A stretch of 12,118 bases of DNA. Origin: an uncultured bacterium (GTDB lineage Bacteria; Pseudomonadota; Gammaproteobacteria; Burkholderiales; Burkholderiaceae_E). The notes under the pieces were generated by a model. That model searched no databases, was not told the origin of the DNA, and was given only the letters and a program-made list of their open reading frames with translations. Positions within the stretch are counted from its first letter, which is position 1. Each line of letters opens with the position of its first letter. The position numbers and the translations under genes are program-made. Where the stretch lies: the NCBI GenBank assembly GCA_903864485.1, contig CAIPGD010000531.1, positions 1 through 12,118 on the forward strand, in the 5' to 3' direction. Shown piece after piece: positions 1-6,451 of the stretch.

Positions 1-1
1 G

Positions 2-151
2 CAAGCCCTGCAGGAACTCGGTGAAGGCGTTGCCACCGGACGCATCAAGTATCGCGAGACCGTGGCGGATGGGATCGCTCAAGCGCCAGAGGCCTTTATT
101 GGCCTCTTGAGTGGCCGCAATTTCGGCAAACAACTCGTCAAACTGATCTGA
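2..151 (+). CDS. NADP-dependent oxidoreductase (MDR superfamily), C-terminal fragment
   Basis: The reading frame is open from the left edge and ends at TGA 149-151, so only the last 49 residues are visible. The segment KYRETVADGIAQAPEAF followed by GLLSGRNFGKQLVKL closely resembles the conserved C-terminus of medium-chain dehydrogenase/reductase proteins of the CurA/prostaglandin-reductase type, which use NADPH to reduce enone double bonds or quinones. The catalytic and nucleotide-binding parts lie outside the window. The stop codon overlaps the GAGG ribosome binding site (150-153) of the next gene, and the gap is only 10 nt, so the two are probably co-transcribed. Family membership is fairly safe; the substrate is unknown. 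Confidence 0.75.
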   Translation, partial: QALQELGEGVATGRIKYRETVADGIAQAPEAFIGLLSGRNFGKQLVKLI

Positions 152-161
152 GGCCGACACT

Positions 162-1097
162 GTGACGACCGCAAATTTGACCTCGCACCCCTACGCCGGC
201 GGGATCGCCGTTCTCACCGGCGCTGCCTCCGGATTTGGGCTCGAGGCCGCCCGGCTTGCGCTCAACCACGGGATGCGCGTCGTCATGGCTGATGTCCAGG
301 AAGCCCCATTACACGCAGCGGCTGCAGAGCTCAAAGCGCAAGGGGGCAACGTATTGGCCGTCGTCACGGATGTCGCCAATGCCGGGTCGGTCGATGCGCT
401 CGCCGAGGCGACATTGCGAACGTATGGCGTGCCACAGATCGTTTTCAACAACGCCGGTGTTGCGTCAGGCGGGCTCGTCTGGGAGAACTCCCTGGCAGAC
501 TGGCAATGGGTCCTCGGGGTCAACCTGATGGGCGTCGTGCATGGCATCCGCAGTTTCACCCCCCTGATGCTTGACGCGGCGCGCAAGGATTCCGCCTGGC
601 GTGGTCACCTGGTGAATACGGCCTCGATGGCAGGCCTGGTCAGCATGCCTAATTCCGGTATCTATAACGTCAGCAAACATGCGGTAGTGACCCTCACCGA
701 GACGCTGCATCAAGACCTTGCGCTCGTCACCGACCAGGTTCATTGCGCGGTCCTGTGTCCATTTTTCGTGCCCACCGGAATCAGTCAGAGTGACCGCAAC
801 CGGCCGAGTCACCTGACCAACACCACATTGACGCAGAGTCAGATCATCAGTCGGGCGATGGGTCAAAAGGCCGTTGCACGGGGCAAAGTGAGCGCCGCCG
901 AAGTGGTTGCGCAGGTCTTCGATGCGCTGCAAGACAATCGCTTTTACATCTACAGCCATCCTCAGGCTCTCCAATCGGTGCGCACCCGGATGAACGACAT
1001 TCTGGCGCCCCATGCGCCCACGGATGCCTTTATCGACCGACCCGATATCGGTGCACAGTTGCGCGCTGAGCTGGCCAAGGGGGTTCACGGTGATTGA
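162..1097 (+). CDS. SDR family NAD(P)-dependent oxidoreductase
   Basis: A 311-residue short-chain dehydrogenase/reductase. Visible motifs are the dinucleotide-binding TGAASGFG (residues 19-26), an acidic residue at the end of beta-2 (D44, usually a sign of NAD rather than NADP preference), NNAG (96-99), and the catalytic tetrad N121, S155, Y168 and K172 (YNVSK). The fold oxidises an alcohol or reduces a ketone. At 311 residues it is about 60 longer than classical 250-residue SDRs; the extra length is C-terminal, as in SDRs with an added substrate-binding tail. The GTG start at 162 is chosen because GAGG lies 8 nt upstream and the glycine-rich loop falls at the expected distance. The last 8 nt overlap the next gene's GTG start, implying translational coupling. 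Substrate unknown. Confidence 0.88.
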   Translation: MTTANLTSHPYAGGIAVLTGAASGFGLEAARLALNHGMRVVMADVQEAPLHAAAAELKAQGGNVLAVVTDVANAGSVDALAEATLRTYGVPQIVFNNAGVASGGLVWENSLADWQWVLGVNLMGVVHGIRSFTPLMLDAARKDSAWRGHLVNTASMAGLVSMPNSGIYNVSKHAVVTLTETLHQDLALVTDQVHCAVLCPFFVPTGISQSDRNRPSHLTNTTLTQSQIISRAMGQKAVARGKVSAAEVVAQVFDALQDNRFYIYSHPQALQSVRTRMNDILAPHAPTDAFIDRPDIGAQLRAELAKGVHGD

Positions 1098-1722
1098 ACT
1101 CCTGCTCGGGCTGGTGCTGTTTCTGGGCGTTCACTCCCTTCGCGTTTTCGCGCCTGAATGGCGCGCCGGGATGCTCTCAAACCTCGGCGAAAAGAAGTTC
1201 AAGGGCCTGGTATCAATCGCTTCGCTGGTGGGTTTTGTGCTCATCATCCACGGCTACGGGCTCGCTCGATTAACCCCTCAGGTGCTGTGGATCCCGCCCG
1301 TCGCGACGCGTCACATCGCGGTGTTGCTAATGCTCTTTGCGATGATTTTCCTGGTCGCCACTTACGTCCCAGGCAACCACATCAAACAACGCTTGCATCA
1401 CCCGATGGTGGTCAGCGTCAAAGTCTGGTCAGTTGCGCACTTACTGGCCAACGGAATGGCTGCAGATGTGGTGTTGTTCGGTAGCTTTTTAGGTTGGGCG
1501 GTGCTGGACTTCCGGGCTGCGCGCCAGCGTGATCGGGCCGCACAAGCCGCAACGGTCGAACCCAAGCTGGTTGAAACGAAGCCCGCCACGCTCAGGGCGA
1601 CGGTCATCACGATCGTGGTCGGAGCTGGACTCTGGCTTGGCTTCCTGACCTACCTGCATCTCAAACTGTTTGGCGTCAGCCCCCTTGGCACGATCAGCAC
1701 GATCGGGGCAATGGGGTCTTAA
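1090..1722 (+). CDS. NnrU family integral membrane protein
   Basis: A 210-residue polytopic inner-membrane protein. Family hallmarks are the N-terminal LVLFLGVHSLRVFAP (H15), GYGLAR (55-60), HPMVVSVKVW (104-113) and AHLLANG with H117. Hydrophobic segments lie at about 1-17, 40-58, 72-95, 125-142 and 170-195, with a charged loop near 143-165. NnrU was first noted near denitrification genes. The same family includes plant 15-cis-zeta-carotene isomerase (Z-ISO), which binds heme b through conserved histidines, so H15 and H117 are candidate ligands here (inference). The GTG at 1090 is preferred over an ATG at 1012 because the protein then begins directly with the first membrane helix, as in relatives, and it overlaps the SDR stop by 8 nt. 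No denitrification gene is in view, so the role is open. Confidence 0.85.
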   Translation: MIELLLGLVLFLGVHSLRVFAPEWRAGMLSNLGEKKFKGLVSIASLVGFVLIIHGYGLARLTPQVLWIPPVATRHIAVLLMLFAMIFLVATYVPGNHIKQRLHHPMVVSVKVWSVAHLLANGMAADVVLFGSFLGWAVLDFRAARQRDRAAQAATVEPKLVETKPATLRATVITIVVGAGLWLGFLTYLHLKLFGVSPLGTISTIGAMGS

Positions 1723-1738
1723 TTCACTATTGATCTTT

Positions 1739-1752
1739 GGAGGAGCCTCCTC
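1739..1752 (+). promoter_or_regulatory. Strong Shine-Dalgarno that can fold into a small hairpin
   Basis: GGAGGAG (1739-1745) is an unusually complete ribosome binding site 7 nt before the ATG at 1753. The bases GAGGA (1740-1744) are perfectly complementary to TCCTC (1748-1752) across a 3-nt loop. Most of the site can therefore pair with the sequence just before the start codon. The 5-bp stem is short, so any effect on translation is uncertain. Confidence 0.5.
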
Positions 1753-2625
1753 ATGCATCTGACTAAACAACAGCTCGAACAATTTGACCGCGAGGGTTAC
1801 TTGTTTTTCCCCGGTCAGTTCAGCGCGGAAGAAACCCATGTGTTGACTGAAGCCGTCCCTGAGCTTTACGCGCGACGTGAGGCTTACAACGTTCGCGAAA
1901 AAGGCAAAGACGCGGTGCGCACGAATTTCGCGGCGCACCTATATAGCGAGCCCTTTGCGCGGCTCGCACGGCATCCGCGGATGGTGAAACCGGTCGAAGA
2001 TCTGCTAGGCGAAGCGCTCTACATGCACCAGTTCAAGATCAACGGGAAGATGGCGTTCGAGGGCGATGTGTGGCAATGGCACCAAGACTATGGGACCTGG
2101 CTCAATGATGATTTGATGCCGACCGAGCGGGCAATGAACGTTGCCATCTTTCTGGATGATGTGACGGAACATAACGGGCCGCTGATGTTCATTCCCGGCA
2201 GCCACAAAAAAGGCGTTGTCGAGGCCAGCCACGACCTGAGTACGACCAGCTATCCGCTATGGGTCGTCGATCACCCGCTGATCAGCCAACTGGTGGAGCG
2301 CGCAGGTGGCAAACACGGCGGCATTGTTAGCCCAAAAGGACCGGCCGGATCGATGATCTTGTTCCACTCGTGTCTGGTTCATGCGTCGGGCAGCAACCTG
2401 AGCCCGTTTAACCGGGTCGCGGTCTACCTCAGCCTTTGTGCGGTCAGTAATCATATTCGGCGCTATAAGCGACCCGAGTACATTGCGCATCGTGACTTCA
2501 CCCCGATCGAATGTCTGCCTGATGACTGTCTGACCCGGTCCTATCCGGTTGATTTGCCCTGGAAAGACGGGATGCCCGATAGCGCTCTCGAAACTTCCCT
2601 CGACGAAATCGGTGTGACCGCCTGA
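1753..2625 (+). CDS. Phytanoyl-CoA dioxygenase (PhyH/EctD) family Fe(II)/2-oxoglutarate dioxygenase
   Basis: A 290-residue cytoplasmic non-heme iron oxygenase, expected to hydroxylate a substrate while converting 2-oxoglutarate and O2 to succinate and CO2. The facial triad is visible: H110 and D112 in WQWHQDYGTW, and distal H210 in LVHASGSN. R221 is placed to bind the 2-oxoglutarate carboxylate. The 11-residue H210-R221 spacing equals that recalled for ectoine hydroxylase EctD, and the stretch from W107 to P123 matches much of the EctD signature (WHxD, TW, MP). FLDDVTEHNGPLMFIPGSHK (134-153) is also typical of the EctD branch. No ectABC genes are near, so calling it EctD would be premature; other PhyH hydroxylases are equally possible. 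The ATG is fixed by a strong SD. The downstream gene starts 2 nt after the stop, indicating coupling with the DRL-like oxidoreductase. Confidence 0.88.
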   Translation: MHLTKQQLEQFDREGYLFFPGQFSAEETHVLTEAVPELYARREAYNVREKGKDAVRTNFAAHLYSEPFARLARHPRMVKPVEDLLGEALYMHQFKINGKMAFEGDVWQWHQDYGTWLNDDLMPTERAMNVAIFLDDVTEHNGPLMFIPGSHKKGVVEASHDLSTTSYPLWVVDHPLISQLVERAGGKHGGIVSPKGPAGSMILFHSCLVHASGSNLSPFNRVAVYLSLCAVSNHIRRYKRPEYIAHRDFTPIECLPDDCLTRSYPVDLPWKDGMPDSALETSLDEIGVTA

Positions 2626-2627
2626 CC

Positions 2628-3965
2628 ATGAGCTTGCACACTCAACTCCTGCAGCGCGCCGCTCAAAATAAGCCGATTCGGGTGGGGCTGATCGGCGCCG
2701 GAAAATTCGGTTCGATGTACCTCGCACAGATCCCGCGAACCCCGGGCATCCACCTGGTCGGCATCGCCGATTTGGCGCCGGCTGCCGCACGAACGAATCT
2801 GACCCGAGTGGGTTGGGAGGCTCAACGTACCGAGGCACGATCCCTCGACGAAGCGCTACGCGACGGATCAACCCACATTGGCGATGACTGGCGCGCGCTC
2901 GTTCAGCACCCCGCCATTGACGTCATTGTTGAATGCACAGGGTCGCCAGTCCATGCGGTCGACCACTGCCTGCTGGCCTTCGAGCACGGCAAACATGTCG
3001 TCAATGTGACCGTCGAAGCAGACGCTTTCTGCGGCCCACTACTGGCGCGTCGCGCGGCCGAATCGGGGGTTCTTTACTCGCTCGCCTTTGGTGACCAGCC
3101 CGCCTTGATATGCGATTTAGTGGATTGGGCCAGAACCTGCGGCTTCCCGGTCGTTGCTGCGGGGCGCGGTCACAAATGGTTGCCACATTTTTCCGAGTCG
3201 ACTCCGGACACCGTTTGGGGTAACTACGGCCTGACACCCGAACAGGCAGAGCGCGGCGGACTGAACCCCAAAATGTTCAACAGCTTTCTGGATGGGTCCA
3301 AACCATCGATCGAAAGCACTGCGGTTGCCAATGCGACGGGCCTAACAGTCCCAAGTAATGGCCTGCTGTATCCGCCAGCGAGCGTCGAAGACATACCGTT
3401 TGTGACGCGTCCGCGCGAGGAAGGCGGCGTGCTCGAGCGCAAGGGCATGGTCGAGGTCATTTCTTCTCTCGAACCAGATGGTCGCAAAATTCCATACGAC
3501 ATTCGGATGGGTGTTTGGGTCACCGTTGAAGGTGAAACCGACTATGTGCGTAATTGTTTCGAGGAGTACAACGCCCACACCGATCCGAGCGGCCGGTACT
3601 TCACCCTTTACAAGCGCTGGCACCTGATTGGTCTTGAGGTCGGGCAATCGGTTGCTTCCGTCATGCTCAGGCGCGAGCCCACGGGGGTTGCGAATTGCTG
3701 GAATGCCGATGTCGTCGCCACTGCCAAACGCGACCTGCAAGTGGGCGAGTTCCTCGATGGCGAGGGGGGTTACACCGTCTGGGGCAAGTTGTTGCCTGCG
3801 AAGACGTCGCGCGCGATGGGCGGACTGCCGCTAGGCCTGGCGCACCAGATCAAAGTCGTTCGCCCGGTCAAAAAAGGCCAGAGTCTTTGTTGGGATGATG
3901 TCGCGATGGACACCACGACCCGGGCCTATGCCGTTCGCCGCGAAATGGAAGCCTTGTTTGGCTAG
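2628..3965 (+). CDS. DXR-like (DRL)/homoserine-dehydrogenase-like NAD(P) oxidoreductase with C-terminal SAF domain
   Basis: A 445-residue protein. The N-terminal Rossmann domain has GAGKFG (23-28) within IRVGLIGAGKFGSMYLAQ. A central catalytic region follows, and a C-terminal SAF-type domain ends with GLAHQIKVVRPVKKGQSL. Such proteins are often labelled Gfo/Idh/MocA oxidoreductase, homoserine-dehydrogenase-like, or wrongly FlgA because of the SAF domain. The architecture and length match the family containing Brucella abortus DRL, a DXR-like enzyme reported to make 2-C-methyl-D-erythritol 4-phosphate (DXR-II). Many relatives occur in bacteria that probably have ordinary DXR, so their substrates are unknown. 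The start lies 2 nt after the dioxygenase stop with no clear SD of its own, suggesting translational coupling. The enzyme probably acts on a dioxygenase-related metabolite; isoprenoid function is only a possibility. Confidence 0.8.
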   Translation: MSLHTQLLQRAAQNKPIRVGLIGAGKFGSMYLAQIPRTPGIHLVGIADLAPAAARTNLTRVGWEAQRTEARSLDEALRDGSTHIGDDWRALVQHPAIDVIVECTGSPVHAVDHCLLAFEHGKHVVNVTVEADAFCGPLLARRAAESGVLYSLAFGDQPALICDLVDWARTCGFPVVAAGRGHKWLPHFSESTPDTVWGNYGLTPEQAERGGLNPKMFNSFLDGSKPSIESTAVANATGLTVPSNGLLYPPASVEDIPFVTRPREEGGVLERKGMVEVISSLEPDGRKIPYDIRMGVWVTVEGETDYVRNCFEEYNAHTDPSGRYFTLYKRWHLIGLEVGQSVASVMLRREPTGVANCWNADVVATAKRDLQVGEFLDGEGGYTVWGKLLPAKTSRAMGGLPLGLAHQIKVVRPVKKGQSLCWDDVAMDTTTRAYAVRREMEALFG

Positions 3966-4011
3966 ATTTTTGCGCCAGAACAGTCCCTTACACTGGGGAA
4001 TTCCTGAGGTC

Positions 4012-4037
4012 CAGATCATGCCCTCAAGCTTGATCTG
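4012..4037. repeat. Inverted repeat upstream of transporter promoter
   Basis: CAGATCA (4012-4018) and TGATCTG (4031-4037) are perfect 7-bp inverted arms around a 12-nt loop. The right arm overlaps the candidate -35 element at 4030-4035. The loop and right arm contain the 10-bp palindrome TCAAGCTTGA (4024-4033). It could be an operator or the base of a weak 3' hairpin for the preceding operon; no T-tract follows, so it is not an intrinsic terminator. Confidence 0.45.
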
Positions 4038-4058
4038 ACTCTTCTTTGAGTCTAGGAT
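4030..4058 (+). promoter_or_regulatory. Candidate sigma70 promoter for the Liv-type transporter operon
   Basis: TTGATC (4030-4035) and TAGGAT (4053-4058) are separated by exactly 17 nt. Each matches four of six consensus bases of the -35 and -10 hexamers. The spacer holds a perfect dyad, GACTC (4037-4041) and GAGTC (4048-4052), positioned where a regulator could bind between the two elements. Predicted transcription would begin near 4065, leaving a leader of about 67 nt before the binding-protein start codon. It is placed correctly between the DRL-like gene and the binding-protein gene, but no transcript data support it. Confidence 0.45.
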
Positions 4059-4072
4059 GACCCCGAAGCGTG

Positions 4073-4110
4073 ACCGGACTTTCACCGGTAGACGCAGCAC
4101 CATCAGGTGC
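4073..4110 (+). other. Two tandem hairpins in the binding-protein 5' leader
   Basis: ACCGG (4073-4077) pairs with CCGGT (4085-4089) over a 7-nt loop. GCACC (4097-4101) pairs with GGTGC (4106-4110) over a tetraloop. Both lie between the predicted transcription start and the GGAG ribosome binding site at 4122-4125. They may stabilise the highly expressed binding-protein mRNA or be protein-bound; no known riboswitch is recognised. Confidence 0.4.
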
Positions 4111-4131
4111 GTATCAACATTGGAGACAAGA

Positions 4132-5373
4132 ATGAAACAATTCGTACGCAGCGTCGCTGTCGGCGCGGCGATGGTGGCCGCTGCATTCGGCGTGCAAGCT
4201 CAGGTCAAGATCGCTTACGTGGACCCCTTGTCGGGTCTGCAGGCCGCGGTTGGAGAGCATGGCCTCAAGCAATTCCAGTTCTCCGTCGAAACGCTCAATG
4301 CAAAAGGCGGCGTTCTCGGTGGTCAGAAGCTCGAAGTGGTGGGCTTTGATAACAAAGGCACCCCCCAGGAAAGTCTGGTTCAGGTGCAAAAAGCCATCGA
4401 CTCGGGCATCCGCTACATCACTCAGGGCAACGGTTCGGGCGCAGCGATCGCGATCTCTGATTTCGTTAGCAAATATAACGAACGCAATCCTGGGAAAGAG
4501 GTTCTGTTTTTTAATTATGCTGCGGTCGACCCCTCGCTGACCAACGAGAAGTGCAGCTACTGGCATTACCGCTGGGACGCCAACTCCGATATCAAGATGG
4601 CCGCGCTGACCAACTTCATGAAGAGTAAGGCCGACATCAAGAAGGTCTACATCATCGGTCAGGACTACGCATTCGGGCAGTCGGTGCGAAAAGCGGCGCG
4701 CGAAATGCTCGGCGCTAAACGTCCCGATATTCAGATTGTGGGCGATGAACTGCACCCACTCGCCAAGGTCACCGACTTCTCGCCCTACATTGCCAAGATC
4801 AAGGCATCGGGCGCCGATTCGGTGATCACCGGCAACTGGGGCAGCGACTTTGCGCTGCTGCTCAAAGCCTCAGCCGATGCGGGCCTTCAGGTCAACTGGT
4901 ACACCTACTACGCGGGTGGCGCGGGTGGCCCTACGGCAGTCAAGCAAACGGGTCTTGATCATCGCGTCTTCGCAATCACCGAATGGCACTCCAACGTGCC
5001 GTCGGCCGAGATGGATGTCTTTGAGGAAGCATTCCTAAAGAAATACGGCGGCCCCAATGGCCAGCGCTGGTGGTATCTGCGGGTGAAGAACCAAATGGAA
5101 ATGTTCGCGTCAGCGATCAACCAAGCCAAATCAGCAGAGCCCAAAGCAGTCGCCTCTGCGCTTAACTCGATGAAGTTCAAGAATGTGCTTGGCGCGGAGG
5201 TGTTCATGCGTCCAACCGATCACTCTTTGTTCCAGGACATGTACATCGCTTCGTTCGGCTCGGGCACGAAAGAGGACGAAGAAAAGACCGGCTGGGGCTG
5301 GAAGACCGTTGGTACGATTCCAGCGGCTGATACGGTCATCCCCACGACCTGTCAGATGAAGACGCCTACCTGA
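4132..5373 (+). CDS. Liv/HAAT-type ABC transporter periplasmic substrate-binding protein
   Basis: A 413-residue type I periplasmic binding protein, the ligand-capturing part of the LivHMGF-type importer encoded immediately downstream. Residues 1-23 form a Sec signal peptide: KQFVR, then a hydrophobic Ala/Val core, then a VQA cleavage site before QVKIAYVDPLSG. The mature start, with DPLSG, GLKQFQFSVETLNAKGGVLGG and VVGFDNKGTPQESLVQ, is typical of the branched-chain amino acid/hydrophobic amino acid (HAAT) family. The start at 4132 is preferred over an in-frame ATG at 4057 because GGAG precedes it by 6 nt and it yields a proper signal peptide. Two cysteines (one in NEKCSYWHYRWDA, one near the C-terminus in TTCQM) remain in the mature protein. 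This family also binds amides, urea, aromatic acids and other carboxylates, so the ligand is unknown. Confidence 0.92.
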   Translation: MKQFVRSVAVGAAMVAAAFGVQAQVKIAYVDPLSGLQAAVGEHGLKQFQFSVETLNAKGGVLGGQKLEVVGFDNKGTPQESLVQVQKAIDSGIRYITQGNGSGAAIAISDFVSKYNERNPGKEVLFFNYAAVDPSLTNEKCSYWHYRWDANSDIKMAALTNFMKSKADIKKVYIIGQDYAFGQSVRKAAREMLGAKRPDIQIVGDELHPLAKVTDFSPYIAKIKASGADSVITGNWGSDFALLLKASADAGLQVNWYTYYAGGAGGPTAVKQTGLDHRVFAITEWHSNVPSAEMDVFEEAFLKKYGGPNGQRWWYLRVKNQMEMFASAINQAKSAEPKAVASALNSMKFKNVLGAEVFMRPTDHSLFQDMYIASFGSGTKEDEEKTGWGWKTVGTIPAADTVIPTTCQMKTPT

Positions 5374-5398
5374 TTGCAGCGCTCGGCTCCTGCGAAAT

Positions 5399-5433
5399 GG
5401 GGCGGTGATCCTGAAGATTCAGGATCCCGCTCC
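5399..5433 (+). other. Long intercistronic hairpin between binding protein and LivH
   Basis: GATCCTGA (5407-5414) pairs perfectly with TCAGGATC (5419-5426) around an AGAT loop. The stem continues as GGGGCGG (5399-5405) against CCGCTCC (5427-5433), with one G-T pair and a single bulged T at 5406, giving about 15 pairs. It begins 25 nt after the binding-protein stop. No T-tract follows, so it resembles an RNA-stabilising or partial attenuation structure rather than a classic terminator. Such elements are known to raise binding-protein levels over membrane subunits, as with the REP element after malE. Confidence 0.7.
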
Positions 5434-5476
5434 CACCGCGGCGACCATCGATTCCGCTGACTGACGCGACTGTCCC

Positions 5477-6427
5477 GTGCTCGAACTCGTTATATTTTCC
5501 AGCCTGAACGGCCTGCTTTACGGCATGTTGCTGTTTTTGCTGGCTAGCGGATTGACGCTCATTTTCAGCATGATGGGCGTGCTGAATTTTGCCCATGCGA
5601 GCTTCTACATGCTGGGCGCCTACTTCGGCTATCAGATCAGCCGTTATGTGGGCTATTGGCCGGGTTTGGTCCTGGCGCCTATCCTCGTCGGCTTCGTCGG
5701 GGCACTGATCGAGCGATTCGGACTGCGCACCGTGCACAAATTCGGCCATGTCGCCGAACTCCTCTTCACCTTTGGATTAGCCTTCATCATCGAGGAAGCG
5801 GTGCAAATGATCTGGGGCAAGGTGGCCGTCGACTATCGGGTCCCCGAGCTCCTGAATTTCCCTGCTTTTACGCTGTTTGAAACAACCTTCCCAGCCTTCA
5901 AAATGTTCATGCTGGTGATGTCGGTCGCGACCTTCCTGGCGCTCTTGACCTTGCTCACCCGAACCCGGGTCGGGCTGATCATCCAAGCGGCCCTTTCGCA
6001 CCCCAACACGGTTGGCACGCTTGGGCACAACGTTCCGCTGATTTTCATGATGGTGTTCGGCGTTGGCTGCGGACTAGCCGCCCTCGCCGGGGTCATTGCT
6101 GGGCCAGCGCTCGTCACTCAACCAGCGATGGCAGCCTCGCTCGGGCCGATCCTGTTCGTCGTCGTCGTCGTCGGTGGACTCGGGTCCCTGCCGGGCGCCT
6201 TTGTCGCATCGCTTGCAATTGGGCTGATCCAGACCTTTGCGGTGGCAGTAAACGTCTCCATCGCAGATGTCATGGCGACGGTCGGCATCAAGCTGGATCC
6301 CAATTCTTTTGCGGGGGACTTGTGGATGGCCACAGTCGCTCAGGTCGCCCCGATCATCCCCTACCTCCTCCTGGTCCTGGTCCTGATGTTCAGGCCCCAG
6401 GGACTGATGGGCAACCGCGACACATGA
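5477..6427 (+). CDS. livH: Liv/HAAT ABC transporter permease LivH
   Basis: A 316-residue inner-membrane permease that forms half of the translocation pore with LivM. LNGLLYGMLLFLLASGLTLI and MGVLNFAHASFYMLGAYF near the N-terminus are hallmark LivH segments, and GGLGSLPGAF sits near residue 235. Hydrophobic segments recur along the whole length, consistent with about eight helices. The GTG start at 5477 is essentially forced: an in-frame TGA lies at 5462-5464 and no other start codon lies between. No Shine-Dalgarno is visible before it, which together with the upstream hairpin suggests lower translation than the binding protein. A run of five GTC codons (6158-6172, residues 228-232) encodes five valines in a membrane helix. 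Length and sequence are normal for the family. Confidence 0.93.
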   Translation: MLELVIFSSLNGLLYGMLLFLLASGLTLIFSMMGVLNFAHASFYMLGAYFGYQISRYVGYWPGLVLAPILVGFVGALIERFGLRTVHKFGHVAELLFTFGLAFIIEEAVQMIWGKVAVDYRVPELLNFPAFTLFETTFPAFKMFMLVMSVATFLALLTLLTRTRVGLIIQAALSHPNTVGTLGHNVPLIFMMVFGVGCGLAALAGVIAGPALVTQPAMAASLGPILFVVVVVGGLGSLPGAFVASLAIGLIQTFAVAVNVSIADVMATVGIKLDPNSFAGDLWMATVAQVAPIIPYLLLVLVLMFRPQGLMGNRDT

Positions 6428-6451
6428 GGACGCCGTCATGAGGTCGTCGAC

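Noticed and set aside
465..1088. Long open frame on the minus strand opposite the first SDR
   Set aside because: The + strand frame has complete SDR motifs; the minus frame has no recognisable domain and is a GC-rich shadow.
1753..2625. Assignment of the dioxygenase as ectoine hydroxylase EctD
   Set aside because: Active-site spacing fits, but there is no ectABC context and the full set of ectoine-contacting residues could not be confirmed.
2257..2871. 204-codon minus-strand open frame across the dioxygenase/DRL junction
   Set aside because: It spans two real genes in antisense, shows no family motif and is rich in Arg/Pro as expected of a shadow frame.
3966..4060. Intrinsic terminator after the DRL-like gene
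   Set aside because: Inverted repeats exist but none is GC-rich with a following T-tract, so a rho-independent terminator is not supported.
4057..4131. 25-residue N-terminal extension of the binding protein
   Set aside because: It would bury the signal peptide behind a charged segment and overlaps the predicted -10 element; the ATG at 4132 has its own SD.
4114..4755. 213-codon minus-strand open frame over the binding-protein gene
   Set aside because: Antisense to a binding protein with a clear signal peptide and family motifs; no independent domain or start signal.
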